64,000 bases of DNA from Schleiferiaceae bacterium (GTDB lineage Bacteria; Bacteroidota; Bacteroidia; Flavobacteriales; Schleiferiaceae): positions 1 to 64,000 of the forward strand of contig JAGYKI010000002.1 in the NCBI GenBank assembly GCA_018401735.1, read 5' to 3'. Every line of letters starts with the position of its first letter. Within the stretch, counting starts at the first letter, position 1. A model generated the notes under the pieces. That model saw only the letters and a program-made list of their open reading frames with translations, did no database searches and was not told the DNA's origin. Of this stretch, positions 43,335 through 52,511 are shown one piece after another. The translations under genes and the position numbers were made by a program.

Positions 43335-43403
43335 TTTTTGGTTGTTTTTTTCTTCTTTAAGATTGGGGTTAAATAAGGATGCTACGCAAATGTTGTGTGT
43401 TTA

Positions 43404-43585
43404 TCGTGAGTTCGACTATAAATCATAGCCTCAGATTTTCAATAAAAAGAAAATCCATTTGTACCCCTTCTAAAAGCGGCTTTCCGCACCGCTGCTTCTT
43501 GCAATAGCCCGCTATTGCTTCACTGCATAGGCTTGAATTCCACTATTTATAAGAGGTCTGAGGCCTGATTTTACGTGGAATTCAC
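43404..43585 (+). repeat. Short dispersed repeat element with 9-bp direct repeats (copy C)
   Basis: 182 bp from TCGTGAGTTCGAC to GAATTCAC. It aligns with both ends of the 260-bp copies but lacks about 75 bp after CAATAAAAAGAAA. Perfect direct repeats GTGTGTTTA flank it at 43395-43403 and 43586-43594, as a target-site duplication would. It contains the palindrome GCAATAGC/GCTATTGC at 43501-43518. No frame is coded. Confidence 0.85.
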
Positions 43586-43594
43586 GTGTGTTTA

Positions 43595-43889
43595 GTAAAT
43601 ATTTGGTGTATCGATAATTGCTGGTAAAACTCGAAAAAAGGCCTCTTTGCCTAAGATCTCCTCTCTAAACCATTTATAGAAGCTATTAAACCGGATGTAT
43701 ATAGTTACCCCTTTATTGCGTGGGTAATTTATAGAGCCACATGCCGTGATTACCGACTGTTGTTAAGAATACAGTTTTATAAAAATTATCAACAGCGTAA
43801 TATTTTGATTTTCAGCTGATTCGGGAAAAATTGTGGGGAAAAGTTGTAAAATATCGGAAAAAAGATTCTTCCGCCTTCTTAAATAAAGG
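43595..43889. other. AT-rich non-coding stretch, nothing identified
   Basis: About 295 bases between the repeat and the LytTR gene. No reading frame, hairpin or RNA gene is supported. It holds one TTATCAACA (near 43785) resembling a DnaA box, but no cluster. Confidence 0.5.
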
Positions 43890-44570
43890 CTAGAGCTGGG
43901 CCAGTCTTTCGATCAATATTTTTTTATTGTTTCGGCTTACAGGAATTTGAATACCCGCCAATTCAATGGTATTTTCCTCTAGCTTTTTAACCTTTTTAAG
44001 GTTTACGATATGCGATTTATGAACGCGTAAGAATGTATCCGGAAGCTTTGCTACAAAAGCCTTCATCGTACTATGTACAATGTGTCTTTGTGTATCAGTA
44101 ACCAGCTTTATATAGTCACCTAAGGCTTCTACAAATAGTATTTCTTCGATATTGATTTTTACTAAAACACCATCCGATTTAATAAAAAGGGAATCTTCCG
44201 TTTCCTGCTTTTTTAAATTCTCTTCATAGTACCTAGCTCGCTGAACCGCAGAAGAAAAGCGATCTAAATCGATAGGTTTTGAAATGTAGTCCGTTACGTC
44301 AAATTCGAAGGCCTGAAAAGCATAATGTTTTTTAGAGGTGACCATAATAACCTGAGGAACATCCTTAAAACTCTGCAGGAATTCGATGCCGCTCATTTCG
44401 GGCATCTCTACATCTAAAAAGATAAGATCTACCTCGCGTTTTTGCAATGCTAACCTTGCTTCAATGGCGTTAGGATAAACTCCCACCAGCTCTAAATCTT
44501 TAACCGAAGCTATACATGATTTTATAGCTTCTCTTTGAACAGGATCGTCATCTACAACTATACACTTCAT
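43890..44570 (-). CDS. LytTR-family response regulator
   Basis: Two-component regulator of 226 aa. The receiver domain (about 1-120) has the acidic pocket VVDDDP at 6-11, the phosphoacceptor in LIFLDVEMPEMSG (Asp near 53), the switch Thr in VIMVTSKKHY and Lys in YISKPID. The DNA-binding LytTR domain spans about 128-226 (ILFVEALGDYIKLVTD, FLRVHKSHIVNLKKVKKL, IPVSRNNKK). Such regulators usually pair with a 7TM or LytS-type kinase, but none is nearby. It is divergent from the large secreted protein, with 200 bp between. Confidence 0.93.
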   Translation of the reverse strand: MKCIVVDDDPVQREAIKSCIASVKDLELVGVYPNAIEARLALQKREVDLIFLDVEMPEMSGIEFLQSFKDVPQVIMVTSKKHYAFQAFEFDVTDYISKPIDLDRFSSAVQRARYYEENLKKQETEDSLFIKSDGVLVKINIEEILFVEALGDYIKLVTDTQRHIVHSTMKAFVAKLPDTFLRVHKSHIVNLKKVKKLEENTIELAGIQIPVSRNNKKILIERLAQL

Positions 44571-44738
44571 TAATGTGGGGAGATGTTTTCTAAATTAAGA
44601 ATGGAGGCTAAGGTACAAAAGAATGTTAATGATTAGTGATCGGCCCTAAGCACTTAAAATTAATCCGCTAAACAAATGCCGATAATCGATGTAAGTTGCC
44701 GTTTATCTAAAATTTACTAACAGCTGTTGATAAGTACT

Positions 44739-44746
44739 TATCTTTG
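44739..44746 (+). promoter_or_regulatory. TAnnTTTG promoter element of the large secreted protein gene
   Basis: TATCTTTG lies 25 bases before ATG 44772. A TGTTGATAAGTACTTATC-type sequence just upstream could be a regulator site. Confidence 0.5.
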
Positions 44747-44771
44747 AATATTGATACAATCTGATAGAGAT

Positions 44772-47700
44772 ATGAAAACACGGGGAATCCTTTTATTAAT
44801 TGTTTTGAGCTTCGGCCTTAGTGCCCAAACGGTTACAGTAAGCAATACAAACGACGCAGGACTGGGGTCTTTACGACAAGCTATTGTTGATGCAAACTCC
44901 AATTGGGGCATCGACAACATGGTCTTTAACATTCCAACCAGTGATCCAAATTACAACGCTGCCACGGGTGTTTTCACTATTAAAATAACTTCAACAGAAC
45001 TTCCATCCATCAATAACAGAGTGTTATTAATTGATGGCTTTACGCAAACCGCATTTACCGGTAATACCAACACAACTTCATTTGGAGCTGGTGGTCAGGT
45101 GGGTGTAGACAACATCGCCCTACCTACCGTTGATGGCCCGGAAATAGAGATTGTTGACGACTCTCCCAACAATAACCTTAAATGGGGTATCCAAATTGGC
45201 GGTGAAGATATTACCATACGCGGTTTGGCTATTCACAGTTTCGGTAATGATTGGTTTTTATTCGACCACGCGAACCTTCTCGCTCGTGGAGGTGCCCGTC
45301 GTTTAACCGTTTATGATTGTGTTTTAGGTAGTGAGGCGCATGCCGATATGGCTCCGGTAGGAGACGTTAATGGTGGCCCAAACTTTCAAGCTTTAGGAAT
45401 TAACGACGGGAAGCTTTACCGTAACTATCTAGCCTACAGTGAAACCATGGGCGGCTTTTTACGCAGTGGCTGTTCTGGCTGGGATATTTATCATAACGAC
45501 TTTAACCAGAATGGATTGGATGATCCTATTTGTGATGGTCTAGACGTTGCCGATTTCTGCGAAAACAATACTATTCGTGAAAACCTCTTCCGCAATAACC
45601 GCGGTAATGGCTTCGACTCTTACTTATCCACTGGCGATCACCTAATTGAAAACAACACGGTTTACAATAATGGTTTAAGTGGCACCGAAACTAGCGGAAT
45701 GCGTATTTATGGAAACAAAGGTGATGTGATCTCTAAAAACATCATTCGCGATAATGTTGGGGCAGGAATTCTTATCACTAGCGACGCTCAAAAGCATCAA
45801 ATTACACGAAACTCTATTTACAATAACGGTAACGTTTTGGCGAACAACTCGGCTAATACTAGCAAACAAATTGGTATTGATCTTCTAAACAGCAACGACA
45901 GCCATAAAATTGGTGCTAATCCATTTGTTACAATTAACGATGACTTAGACAATGACAATGGTGGAAACTATCTTATTAATTTCCCAGTAATAGATATGGT
46001 TACTATTGCTAATGGATCTTTAACTGTAAAAGGTTTTGGGCCGGCTGGAGCTACCATTGAATTTTTTAAAGGAGACTTTTATACTGGTGCTTTAATGGTA
46101 CAGGGAAAAAACTTTTTATTCAGTGCTGTAGAAGGCAGTGCCGCAGATAACGACGCTACAACGGGTTCTTATGGTCCAGGATTAGTTAATGGCTTTAATC
46201 AAGGACAAGAGTCTTCGATAAATCGTTTTGAATTTACCGTTCCTCTTCCTGCTGGTTTCACCGTTGGTAATTTACTTACCGCTACTTCTTATATTTCTGG
46301 TGTAGGGACTTCGGAATTCTGTGCTGCTTATTCCGCTATGGCGGGAACGGTTCCTATGGCTGTTATTCCTGAAATAAACTGTATATATATTGATGTAAAC
46401 GGCGACATTGTTGGCCGTTTCGGTTATACGAACGCAAACGCCACTGTAATCAACGAAGCCATTGGAGTATCCAATGAGTTTACTCCTGCTCCCGCTAACA
46501 GAGGTCAGGGTACAAGTTTCTCCGTTGGTACTTATTCGGGTGTATTTGAAGAAACCTTTCCTGCAGCAAGCAGCCTTACTTGGAACTTACAAGGAGGTAG
46601 TGCTAGCGCAGACATCAATACCCTACGCTGTCCTGCAGATTTAAGAGTTTTACAAAGCGTTTCGAATAACACACCCACTTTAGGTGACAACGTAACCTTT
46701 ACCGTTACTATAGATAACTTAACTAGCGGGACCCCTGCTACTGCGGTAGAAATTGCCTACTTTATTGATCCGAATTTCTCCTATGTTAGTCATAATGCTC
46801 CAGCCGGAACCACCTATAATAATATTACTGGTATTTGGTCTATTCCCCAAGTTGTTTTTGGAAGCTCAGTTACTTTTACCGTAACGGTTCAAGTTAACGG
46901 CAACGGAACTAACGTAGCGGCTGTACAAAGCCAAAACCAAATCGATCCAGTTGTTACCAACAACAGCGCGGCCGAAAACATTGCAACCGGAAGTTCAGGT
47001 GCCAATAATGGTGGTATTGAAAGTGAAGGTTCCATGGCCAGTTTAATCGCAAGCCGTAACTTCAATCGTATCAAACGCGGGCAACATACTTTCTACGAAA
47101 GAATTAATGAAGCTCCTTCATTATATGACTTCCGTGCAAGCAACCTAGCTAAGGTGGCTAATTTATCTGCCTTTATTCCTGCTAGCGGCCCTCAAAACTC
47201 TCCTGCGGTTATTACTAGTCCTACTGACTTAATTGGTATTACCAATGCCGTAAATGTGTTTTCCGCAGACTATTACAACAGCACACAAAACAGGTTAGGT
47301 GGAATATTAGCCATAGAAACGGTAAATGAAGTTTATAACCATACCAAAGTTATTTGCGATCGCTTAAACGGAGCTAACTTAAACGATATTAAAACGGTAC
47401 AAATTAAAGGACACAACTTTATCATGGCCCGCCTAGATCAAGCAGATAGTTCAGTTGATATCGCGATTACTTTCGTGGCCTACGAAAAAGCCAATGGCGA
47501 CATTGTAATTGATGCGCGTTGGAACCAAAGTGACTACGTGGTTGAGCCTTCTGATAAGATTTACAACTTCCAAGTTTGGACTGTTTCAGAAAGCTTAACA
47601 AGAGACTTAGTACACGACATTATTACTTTAATGGAAGCTAACAATAGCGTAAGCAGCATTACTGCAACCAATGTAATTACGCCTACAGTTTATGTTAAAA

Positions 47701-48737
47701 ACGGTTATTACGAAAACGGCAAAATCTACCTTAAGGTTATTAATACTATTGGCGCTAGTGAGGTTAATATTCAAGCCAACCGTACCCTTTTCGAAGGCGG
47801 CACTCGTGCTAACTTCGGGGAATTAATTGCCTTAGACCCTACTAAAACTGAAGAGACTATTGTGTGGAATACTGACTACCTCTTCGATACCGGTTTTGAA
47901 ATGACCAATAATATTGGTGGAGGTCGTGATATTCTCTATCTAGCCGATGGCCCTTGGGGTACCGACTTTGAAAGAGATCTGGGTGTTACGAGCTCAGTTT
48001 TCGATGTAAGTGCTGAAACGGGGTATATTACTGCTACGGCTCCTGCTGAAAAGCACCTAGAGCGTGACATCAACTTTAGCGGAAACGTGAAAAATTACGT
48101 GAGTGTTTTCAGAATGCTTCGCCCTGGTCACTTACCACTAGATGTGAGTGCGTTCAATCAGATTGAATTCGAAGCTAGCTTAAGCGGTTTCAACGAAATC
48201 ACAGTAACGCTTGTAACTAATGACATTACCAACTGGAGTGAGCAATACCGTAAAACTATTTCGGTTAACAATGGCTCCATGGGAACCTATAGCGTTGACA
48301 TTGCAGATTTAGTTTCTGCAGGAAACACACCTTTAGATCTTAGCCAAGTGTTAAATGTAACCTTTACTGTAGTAGGGGATTATCAAAACTTCCAAGCTAT
48401 GAACCTAGCCATTGCTAATGTTACCTTTAATACAGAAGGTAGAGCCATTGGGCAAGAAGAGTTTAGTAATGCAGGCCGTCAAGGTTTAAATGTGTATCCG
48501 AATCCGTTTAACGGTGCCGCGCATATTGATATCGCTTTAAACGAAAGAAGCGATGTGCGCGTTGAACTTTTCGACTTAAGCGGAAAAATGGTTCATGCAG
48601 CGCATCTAGGTAACTTTGGTGCTGGCACAAACACTGCGGTTTACACACCCAGTGCCGATTTACTGGACGGTGTTTACTTATTGAAAGTAATAGAAAACAA
48701 CAATACTCACACTCAAAAAGTAGTGTACCGTAAATAA
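44772..48737 (+). CDS. Large secreted beta-helix protein with T9SS sorting domain
   Basis: Surface protein of 1321 aa with a signal peptide (MKTRGILLLIVLSFGLSAQT). Residues about 15-370 are a right-handed parallel beta-helix of the polymorphic-outer-membrane/NosD type (VSNTNDAGLGSLRQAIVDAN, IIRDNVGAGILITSDA, ITRNSIYNNG). A DUF11-like Ig fold follows near 635-730 (TLGDNVTFTVTIDNLTSGTP). Two beta-rich regions of 250-300 residues have no name. The C-terminal type A sorting domain reads GLNVYPNPFNGAAHIDI, FDLSGKMVHA and LLDGVYLLKV. I chose ATG 44772 over TTG 44751 because the signal starts there. Adhesion or polysaccharide binding is plausible. Confidence 0.85.
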   Translation: MKTRGILLLIVLSFGLSAQTVTVSNTNDAGLGSLRQAIVDANSNWGIDNMVFNIPTSDPNYNAATGVFTIKITSTELPSINNRVLLIDGFTQTAFTGNTNTTSFGAGGQVGVDNIALPTVDGPEIEIVDDSPNNNLKWGIQIGGEDITIRGLAIHSFGNDWFLFDHANLLARGGARRLTVYDCVLGSEAHADMAPVGDVNGGPNFQALGINDGKLYRNYLAYSETMGGFLRSGCSGWDIYHNDFNQNGLDDPICDGLDVADFCENNTIRENLFRNNRGNGFDSYLSTGDHLIENNTVYNNGLSGTETSGMRIYGNKGDVISKNIIRDNVGAGILITSDAQKHQITRNSIYNNGNVLANNSANTSKQIGIDLLNSNDSHKIGANPFVTINDDLDNDNGGNYLINFPVIDMVTIANGSLTVKGFGPAGATIEFFKGDFYTGALMVQGKNFLFSAVEGSAADNDATTGSYGPGLVNGFNQGQESSINRFEFTVPLPAGFTVGNLLTATSYISGVGTSEFCAAYSAMAGTVPMAVIPEINCIYIDVNGDIVGRFGYTNANATVINEAIGVSNEFTPAPANRGQGTSFSVGTYSGVFEETFPAASSLTWNLQGGSASADINTLRCPADLRVLQSVSNNTPTLGDNVTFTVTIDNLTSGTPATAVEIAYFIDPNFSYVSHNAPAGTTYNNITGIWSIPQVVFGSSVTFTVTVQVNGNGTNVAAVQSQNQIDPVVTNNSAAENIATGSSGANNGGIESEGSMASLIASRNFNRIKRGQHTFYERINEAPSLYDFRASNLAKVANLSAFIPASGPQNSPAVITSPTDLIGITNAVNVFSADYYNSTQNRLGGILAIETVNEVYNHTKVICDRLNGANLNDIKTVQIKGHNFIMARLDQADSSVDIAITFVAYEKANGDIVIDARWNQSDYVVEPSDKIYNFQVWTVSESLTRDLVHDIITLMEANNSVSSITATNVITPTVYVKNGYYENGKIYLKVINTIGASEVNIQANRTLFEGGTRANFGELIALDPTKTEETIVWNTDYLFDTGFEMTNNIGGGRDILYLADGPWGTDFERDLGVTSSVFDVSAETGYITATAPAEKHLERDINFSGNVKNYVSVFRMLRPGHLPLDVSAFNQIEFEASLSGFNEITVTLVTNDITNWSEQYRKTISVNNGSMGTYSVDIADLVSAGNTPLDLSQVLNVTFTVVGDYQNFQAMNLAIANVTFNTEGRAIGQEEFSNAGRQGLNVYPNPFNGAAHIDIALNERSDVRVELFDLSGKMVHAAHLGNFGAGTNTAVYTPSADLLDGVYLLKVIENNNTHTQKVVYRK

Positions 48738-48761
48738 TAATAGGTCCCCCCTTTATTATAT

Positions 48762-48794
48762 AGAAACCCGATGTTTTAAACGCATCGGGTTTCT
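48762..48794 (+). terminator. Terminator after the large secreted protein gene
   Basis: AGAAACCCGATG, a 9-nt loop and CATCGGGTTTCT form a perfect 12-bp stem followed by a T-rich run. Confidence 0.85.
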
Positions 48795-48806
48795 TATTTT
48801 CGTCCT

Positions 48807-49181
48807 ATGAGAATTGATAAGTTTCTTTGGAGTGTACGTAAGTACAAAACCCGCAGTTTGGCTTCTGAAGCCTTACGTAAAGATCGGGTAACGGTAAACA
48901 ACGATAGGGCTAAAGCCTCTCGCGAAGTAAGGGTGGGCGATAAAATTAGCTTTCGTAAAGACAGTATAGAGTTTAGTATAAAGGTCCTAGATTTACCTAA
49001 ATCGCGCCTGGGGGCAAAACTAGTAGCCGATTATATCACCGATATAACCACTCCCGAAGAGCTTGAAAAGCAAAACTTTATTGGGCTTATGCACAAACTT
49101 AATCGCGCGAAAGGAACGGGAAGACCTACTAAAAAGGATCGCCGTGATTTAAACGACTTTATGGATGGAGATGAGGATTAA
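48807..49181 (+). CDS. S4-domain RNA-binding protein (Hsp15-like)
   Basis: Protein of 124 aa. The S4 fold fills residues 1-60 (MRIDKFLWSVRKYKTRSLAS, then VTVNNDRAKASREVRVGD). A basic tail follows, ending in NRAKGTGRPTKKDRR, as in Hsp15/YrfH, which rescues stalled 50S subunits with nascent chains. Its end overlaps the convergent hydrolase gene by 4 bp. A TATTTTCG box four bases before the ATG is a near match to the -7 element. Confidence 0.85.
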   Translation: MRIDKFLWSVRKYKTRSLASEALRKDRVTVNNDRAKASREVRVGDKISFRKDSIEFSIKVLDLPKSRLGAKLVADYITDITTPEELEKQNFIGLMHKLNRAKGTGRPTKKDRRDLNDFMDGDED

Positions 49182-49837
49182 GAGCGGGGAAATATTTTCG
49201 CTACTAATTCGCCGAGCACTTCCGGAACAATAGTGTGACCACCTTCAAAAAGTTGACTTTGTACTTGTATACCGTTTTCAGCAAGATGGCTTTCTTGTTC
49301 CGCTAATATTTCTGGCTTAGCATACTCATCCTTATCACCCAATAACATATAAACCGGTTTTATCCCTATCGACTGTACAGCTTCTTCGAAACTTAAATCG
49401 GGCGGAAAAGCACCTGACCAAAGAATTAATTCATCAATCGGTTTTTTAGTGCGACTCATCCAGCGGCAAGCGGTGGCCACCCCCTGTGAAAAGCCAAGCA
49501 GAACAATTTTATTGAAATTATTGTTGGCCAGTAATTGCTCTGCTACTTCATCTAAAAGATTACAATAATCATCAATATCGTTAAGGCGATCCTCTTTGGT
49601 CATCCAAGAACTACCGACCCTTCCCTTGCTACCATTTAAGTAAAAGCGATGCAGTCCTTCGGGCGCCACAAAAAGAATATCCTTCCGCTCTAAACGGCTA
49701 AAGTGTTTTATAAAATACTCTGGCAATTGACCATAGCCATGCAATACTATGCATAGATAAGGCTGTGAATGAGAAGGCTCGTCACTTAAATAATAACGAG
49801 CCCTTCTTTTATAATAAAAGTCTTTGCGTATACTCAA
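49178..49837 (-). CDS. Alpha/beta hydrolase, carboxylesterase type
   Basis: Cytoplasmic esterase of about 219 aa. The oxyanion region is CIVLHGYGQLPEYF, the nucleophile elbow is LLGFSQGVATACRW, the acid is in LLGDKDEYA and the His in EGGHTIVPEV, matching the phospholipase/carboxylesterase group. The open frame reaches 49903, but the likely start is TTG 49837, whose TTGA overlaps the TGA stop of the enoyl-CoA hydratase gene. That gives a 4-bp coupling and removes 22 residues encoded inside the upstream gene. Substrate unknown. Confidence 0.78.
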   Translation of the reverse strand: MSIRKDFYYKRRARYYLSDEPSHSQPYLCIVLHGYGQLPEYFIKHFSRLERKDILFVAPEGLHRFYLNGSKGRVGSSWMTKEDRLNDIDDYCNLLDEVAEQLLANNNFNKIVLLGFSQGVATACRWMSRTKKPIDELILWSGAFPPDLSFEEAVQSIGIKPVYMLLGDKDEYAKPEILAEQESHLAENGIQVQSQLFEGGHTIVPEVLGELVAKIFPRS

Positions 49838-50607
49838 AATTGAGGTTTTCTTTTTTCCATAAAGGCTTGGGTTCCCTCTACAAAATCGGTCGTGCCGAAA
49901 CACTTACCAAATTCTTCTATTTCCACCTTAAAGCCGCTTACCCCTTCTTTAAAACCTGCGTTAACCGCCTTAATGGCACTTTCCACTGCGGTAGATGAGT
50001 TCCGAGAGATACGCAGTGCCTTACCACGACAATAGTCTAATAATTCATCGTGTTCAACCACTTCATTTACTAAGCCCAACTCCATTGCTTTACTAGCGGT
50101 GATCATTTCTGCAGTAGTTATCATTTCCATGGCGTGACCCTTGCCAACAAGTTGAGCCAAACGCTGGGTTCCGCCATAGCCCGGAATTAAGCCTAAAGTG
50201 ACTTCGGGTAAACCCATTTTTGCATTCCCTGCTGCTACGCGAAAATGACAAGACATGGCTAATTCCAATCCACCGCCCAGGGCAAAACCATTAACCGCCG
50301 CAATAACCGGCTTGTTAAAGTTTTCAATATAATCGAACAAGCTTTCTTGACCGATGGCGGCTAATTCCGTTCCTTCATTTACGCCGAAATCTGAAAACTC
50401 CTTGATATCCGCTCCAGCCACAAATGCTTTTGCACCTTCGCCTGTTAAAATAATAGCACGTATTTCGGTCATATCACGCAGCTCGCCTAAAGCTTGGTGC
50501 AGTTCTTCAATGGTAGCTTTATTAAGAGCGTTAAGTTGTTGTGGGCGATTAATTTTAAGAATTGCGATGGGCGATTCTAGCTCTAAAAGAATATTTTGAT
50601 AGTTCAT
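49834..50607 (-). CDS. Enoyl-CoA hydratase/isomerase family protein
   Basis: Crotonase-fold enzyme of 257 aa that adds water across 2-enoyl-CoA in beta-oxidation or a related route. KAFVAGADIKEFSDF near 62 forms the oxyanion hole with VNGFALGGGLELAMSCHFRV near 106. Both catalytic glutamates are present, in GGLELAM and GLPEVTLG. It is translationally coupled to the downstream hydrolase. A repeat element separates it from the histidine kinase gene upstream of its promoter region. Confidence 0.9.
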   Translation of the reverse strand: MNYQNILLELESPIAILKINRPQQLNALNKATIEELHQALGELRDMTEIRAIILTGEGAKAFVAGADIKEFSDFGVNEGTELAAIGQESLFDYIENFNKPVIAAVNGFALGGGLELAMSCHFRVAAGNAKMGLPEVTLGLIPGYGGTQRLAQLVGKGHAMEMITTAEMITASKAMELGLVNEVVEHDELLDYCRGKALRISRNSSTAVESAIKAVNAGFKEGVSGFKVEIEEFGKCFGTTDFVEGTQAFMEKRKPQF

Positions 50608-50643
50608 TATTTGAGAATTGTGTGTTTACAAAGGAAGGTAAAT

Positions 50644-50907
50644 AACGTGAGTTCGACTATAAATCATAGCCTCAGATTTTCAATAAAAAGAAATGACAAG
50701 TCTAGATCGTGCAGCGGTAGCGAGCTACAGCAAATGGACTAGATGAAGTATCTTCACTTTTATTGGAAAAACCATTTATGCCCCTTCTAGAAAGTACTAT
50801 GCCTTCATATTTTTGGAAGAATAGCCCAAGCACAGCCTACCTGGTATAGGCTTGAATTCCACTATTTACAAGGGGTCTGAGGCCTGATTTTACCTCGAAT
50901 TCACGTT
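50644..50907 (+). repeat. Full-length dispersed repeat element (copy D)
   Basis: 264 bp from AACGTGAGTTCGAC to GAATTCACGTT. Its terminal inverted repeats extend about 30 bp with mismatches (…CATAGCCTCAG at the left, CTGAGGCCTGA… at the right). It matches copy B nearly throughout, except for a different stretch of about 70 bp (near 50790-50850). Flanks GGTAAATA (50637-50644) and GTTAAATA (50905-50912) are a possible worn target duplication. It fills the gap between the enoyl-CoA hydratase and kinase genes. Confidence 0.85.
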
Positions 50908-50935
50908 AAATAGAAACGCATATAAAAGCTTCCGT

Positions 50936-52390
50936 CTATTTTTCATCGGGTTGGTAAAGGGGTAAATAAACTCTAAAAGTAGTACCTACTTGTATTTCCG
51001 TTTGAAACTCAATTCGGCCTTTAAAACTATCTATTATTCGCTTAACTAAAGCCAGTCCCAAGCCCATCCCTTTACTTTTAGTGGTAAAGCGCGGTTCAAA
51101 TATTTTTTGCTGTCGCTCTTCAGGAATTCCTTCACCATTATCGCTAACGGCAATTAATACTTCTTCACCCACTTTTCTGATCTCTACCTCCACTTTCGCC
51201 ATTCTCTCTTTAGGCACAGCTTGCAAAGCGTTATTAATCAAGTTGTTCATCACTCTAATTAATTGTTCCTGATCAGCGTAAATAGCCAGACCATTATTCT
51301 CTGAACTAAAACTTACTGAGGACTGCGGATAGAGAGAAGTTACCCTTTTAATCACCACTTCAATCGGAAAACCTTCTAATTTCAATTCGGGCATACTGGC
51401 AAAGCGTGAAAATGCTGAAGCAATGGAGCTAAGCGTGTCGATTTGATCGATCATAGACTGGCTAAACTCCACTAACTTTTCGGGCTCATCTACCCTGAGT
51501 GATTTAGCTAAATACTGCACATTTAAGCGCATGGGGGTTAAGGGATTTTTTATTTCGTGCGCTACCTGTTTGGCCATCTCGCGCCAAGCGGTTTCCCTTT
51601 CGGTTTCCGCCAGCTTTATCGCCGATTTACGCAACTCTTCCAGCATGCGGTTATACTCTTTAACCAATGCTCCTATTTCGTCGTTAAAACGCCACTCTAA
51701 GGGCTTGTTTGCGTCGTTTATTCTGGTATTCTTAATATGCTCGGCAATGGTGTGCAATGAGCCGGTAATGTAATTGGAAAGGAAAAAAGCTAAGAAACCA
51801 GCGGCAATAAATAATAAAAAATATATTTCAGACAAACGCAACAAAAAATCCTCAAGGTCTTCGCGACCGATATCTTCTGAGTCGAAATAAGGAAGGTTTA
51901 CTATGGCGACGGGCTTTCCGTAAACATTTCGAATAAAATCGAAGGAACTTAAAAATTGCAGACTATCCGTTTTTGGTCGCGTTAAAACTTGATCAGCGGT
52001 TTTATAAAGCCGCTCCATTAGCTCGTAATCGATTTTTACGGGAATAATACTATCCTCGTGTAAGGAAGGGGTGCTTGCAATTAGTAGATTGCCATTAAGT
52101 CCATAAATATTAATATCGAGATCATTAATTTGTGCAAGTTCACAAACCTTATTATCGAACATTTTAACAATCGAGTCGGTGTTATCCGTAATCTCCTGGT
52201 CCCGTAAAAAAAAGTTAATGGCCTCTAAAATCGCAAACTCCTTGCGCCTAAGGCGCTCTTCGTGATAGTTCTCGTTTTCCTGCTTAAAGTGGTAAAAGGA
52301 TATGGTTCCCGTCAAAAAAAAGGACACCCCAATAATTAGGAGCATTGAAAAAAATATTCTTCCTCTAAGGGTGATGTTTAATCGGGCCAT
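50936..52390 (-). CDS. NtrY-like sensor histidine kinase
   Basis: Membrane kinase of 484 aa. Membrane helices at about 10-32 and 190-212 enclose a periplasmic sensor of 155 residues. A HAMP segment follows (about 213-265), then the H-box MAKQVAHEIKNPLTPMRL near 280 with the phosphorylated His. The ATPase domain has NNLINNALQAVP (N box), VSDNGEGIPEE (G1), FEPRFTTKSKGMGLGLALVK (F/G2). The HEIKNPLTPM box is typical of NtrY-type kinases. No response regulator is adjacent, so its partner lies elsewhere. Confidence 0.9.
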   Translation of the reverse strand: MARLNITLRGRIFFSMLLIIGVSFFLTGTISFYHFKQENENYHEERLRRKEFAILEAINFFLRDQEITDNTDSIVKMFDNKVCELAQINDLDINIYGLNGNLLIASTPSLHEDSIIPVKIDYELMERLYKTADQVLTRPKTDSLQFLSSFDFIRNVYGKPVAIVNLPYFDSEDIGREDLEDFLLRLSEIYFLLFIAAGFLAFFLSNYITGSLHTIAEHIKNTRINDANKPLEWRFNDEIGALVKEYNRMLEELRKSAIKLAETERETAWREMAKQVAHEIKNPLTPMRLNVQYLAKSLRVDEPEKLVEFSQSMIDQIDTLSSIASAFSRFASMPELKLEGFPIEVVIKRVTSLYPQSSVSFSSENNGLAIYADQEQLIRVMNNLINNALQAVPKERMAKVEVEIRKVGEEVLIAVSDNGEGIPEERQQKIFEPRFTTKSKGMGLGLALVKRIIDSFKGRIEFQTEIQVGTTFRVYLPLYQPDEK

Positions 52391-52465
52391 TGCAGGGGAA
52401 AGGTAACAAATAACGCGCCATCTAATCCTTACAATCTGGCAAATTTTAGGTTCTAATAAAACAAA

Positions 52466-52491
52466 AAACCCCCTACCATAGTAGAGGGTTT
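52466..52491 (-). terminator. Terminator of the ATP synthase operon
   Basis: AAACCCCCTAC, CATA loop, GTAGAGGGTTT: an 11-bp stem with one mismatch, followed by T's on the minus strand, 20 bases after the atpG stop. Confidence 0.85.
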
Positions 52492-52511
52492 AATATAATT
52501 TGAGAAGTAAT

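Noticed and set aside
43780..44735. TTATCAACA boxes near 43785 and (reverse) 44725 as a replication origin
   Set aside because: Only two inexact DnaA-box-like sites about 940 bp apart with a gene between; no cluster, no AT-rich unwinding repeat and no dnaA nearby.
49838..49903. N-terminal 22 residues of the alpha/beta hydrolase frame
   Set aside because: They are encoded within the enoyl-CoA hydratase gene and do not resemble hydrolase starts; TTG 49837 with a TTGA overlap is preferred.
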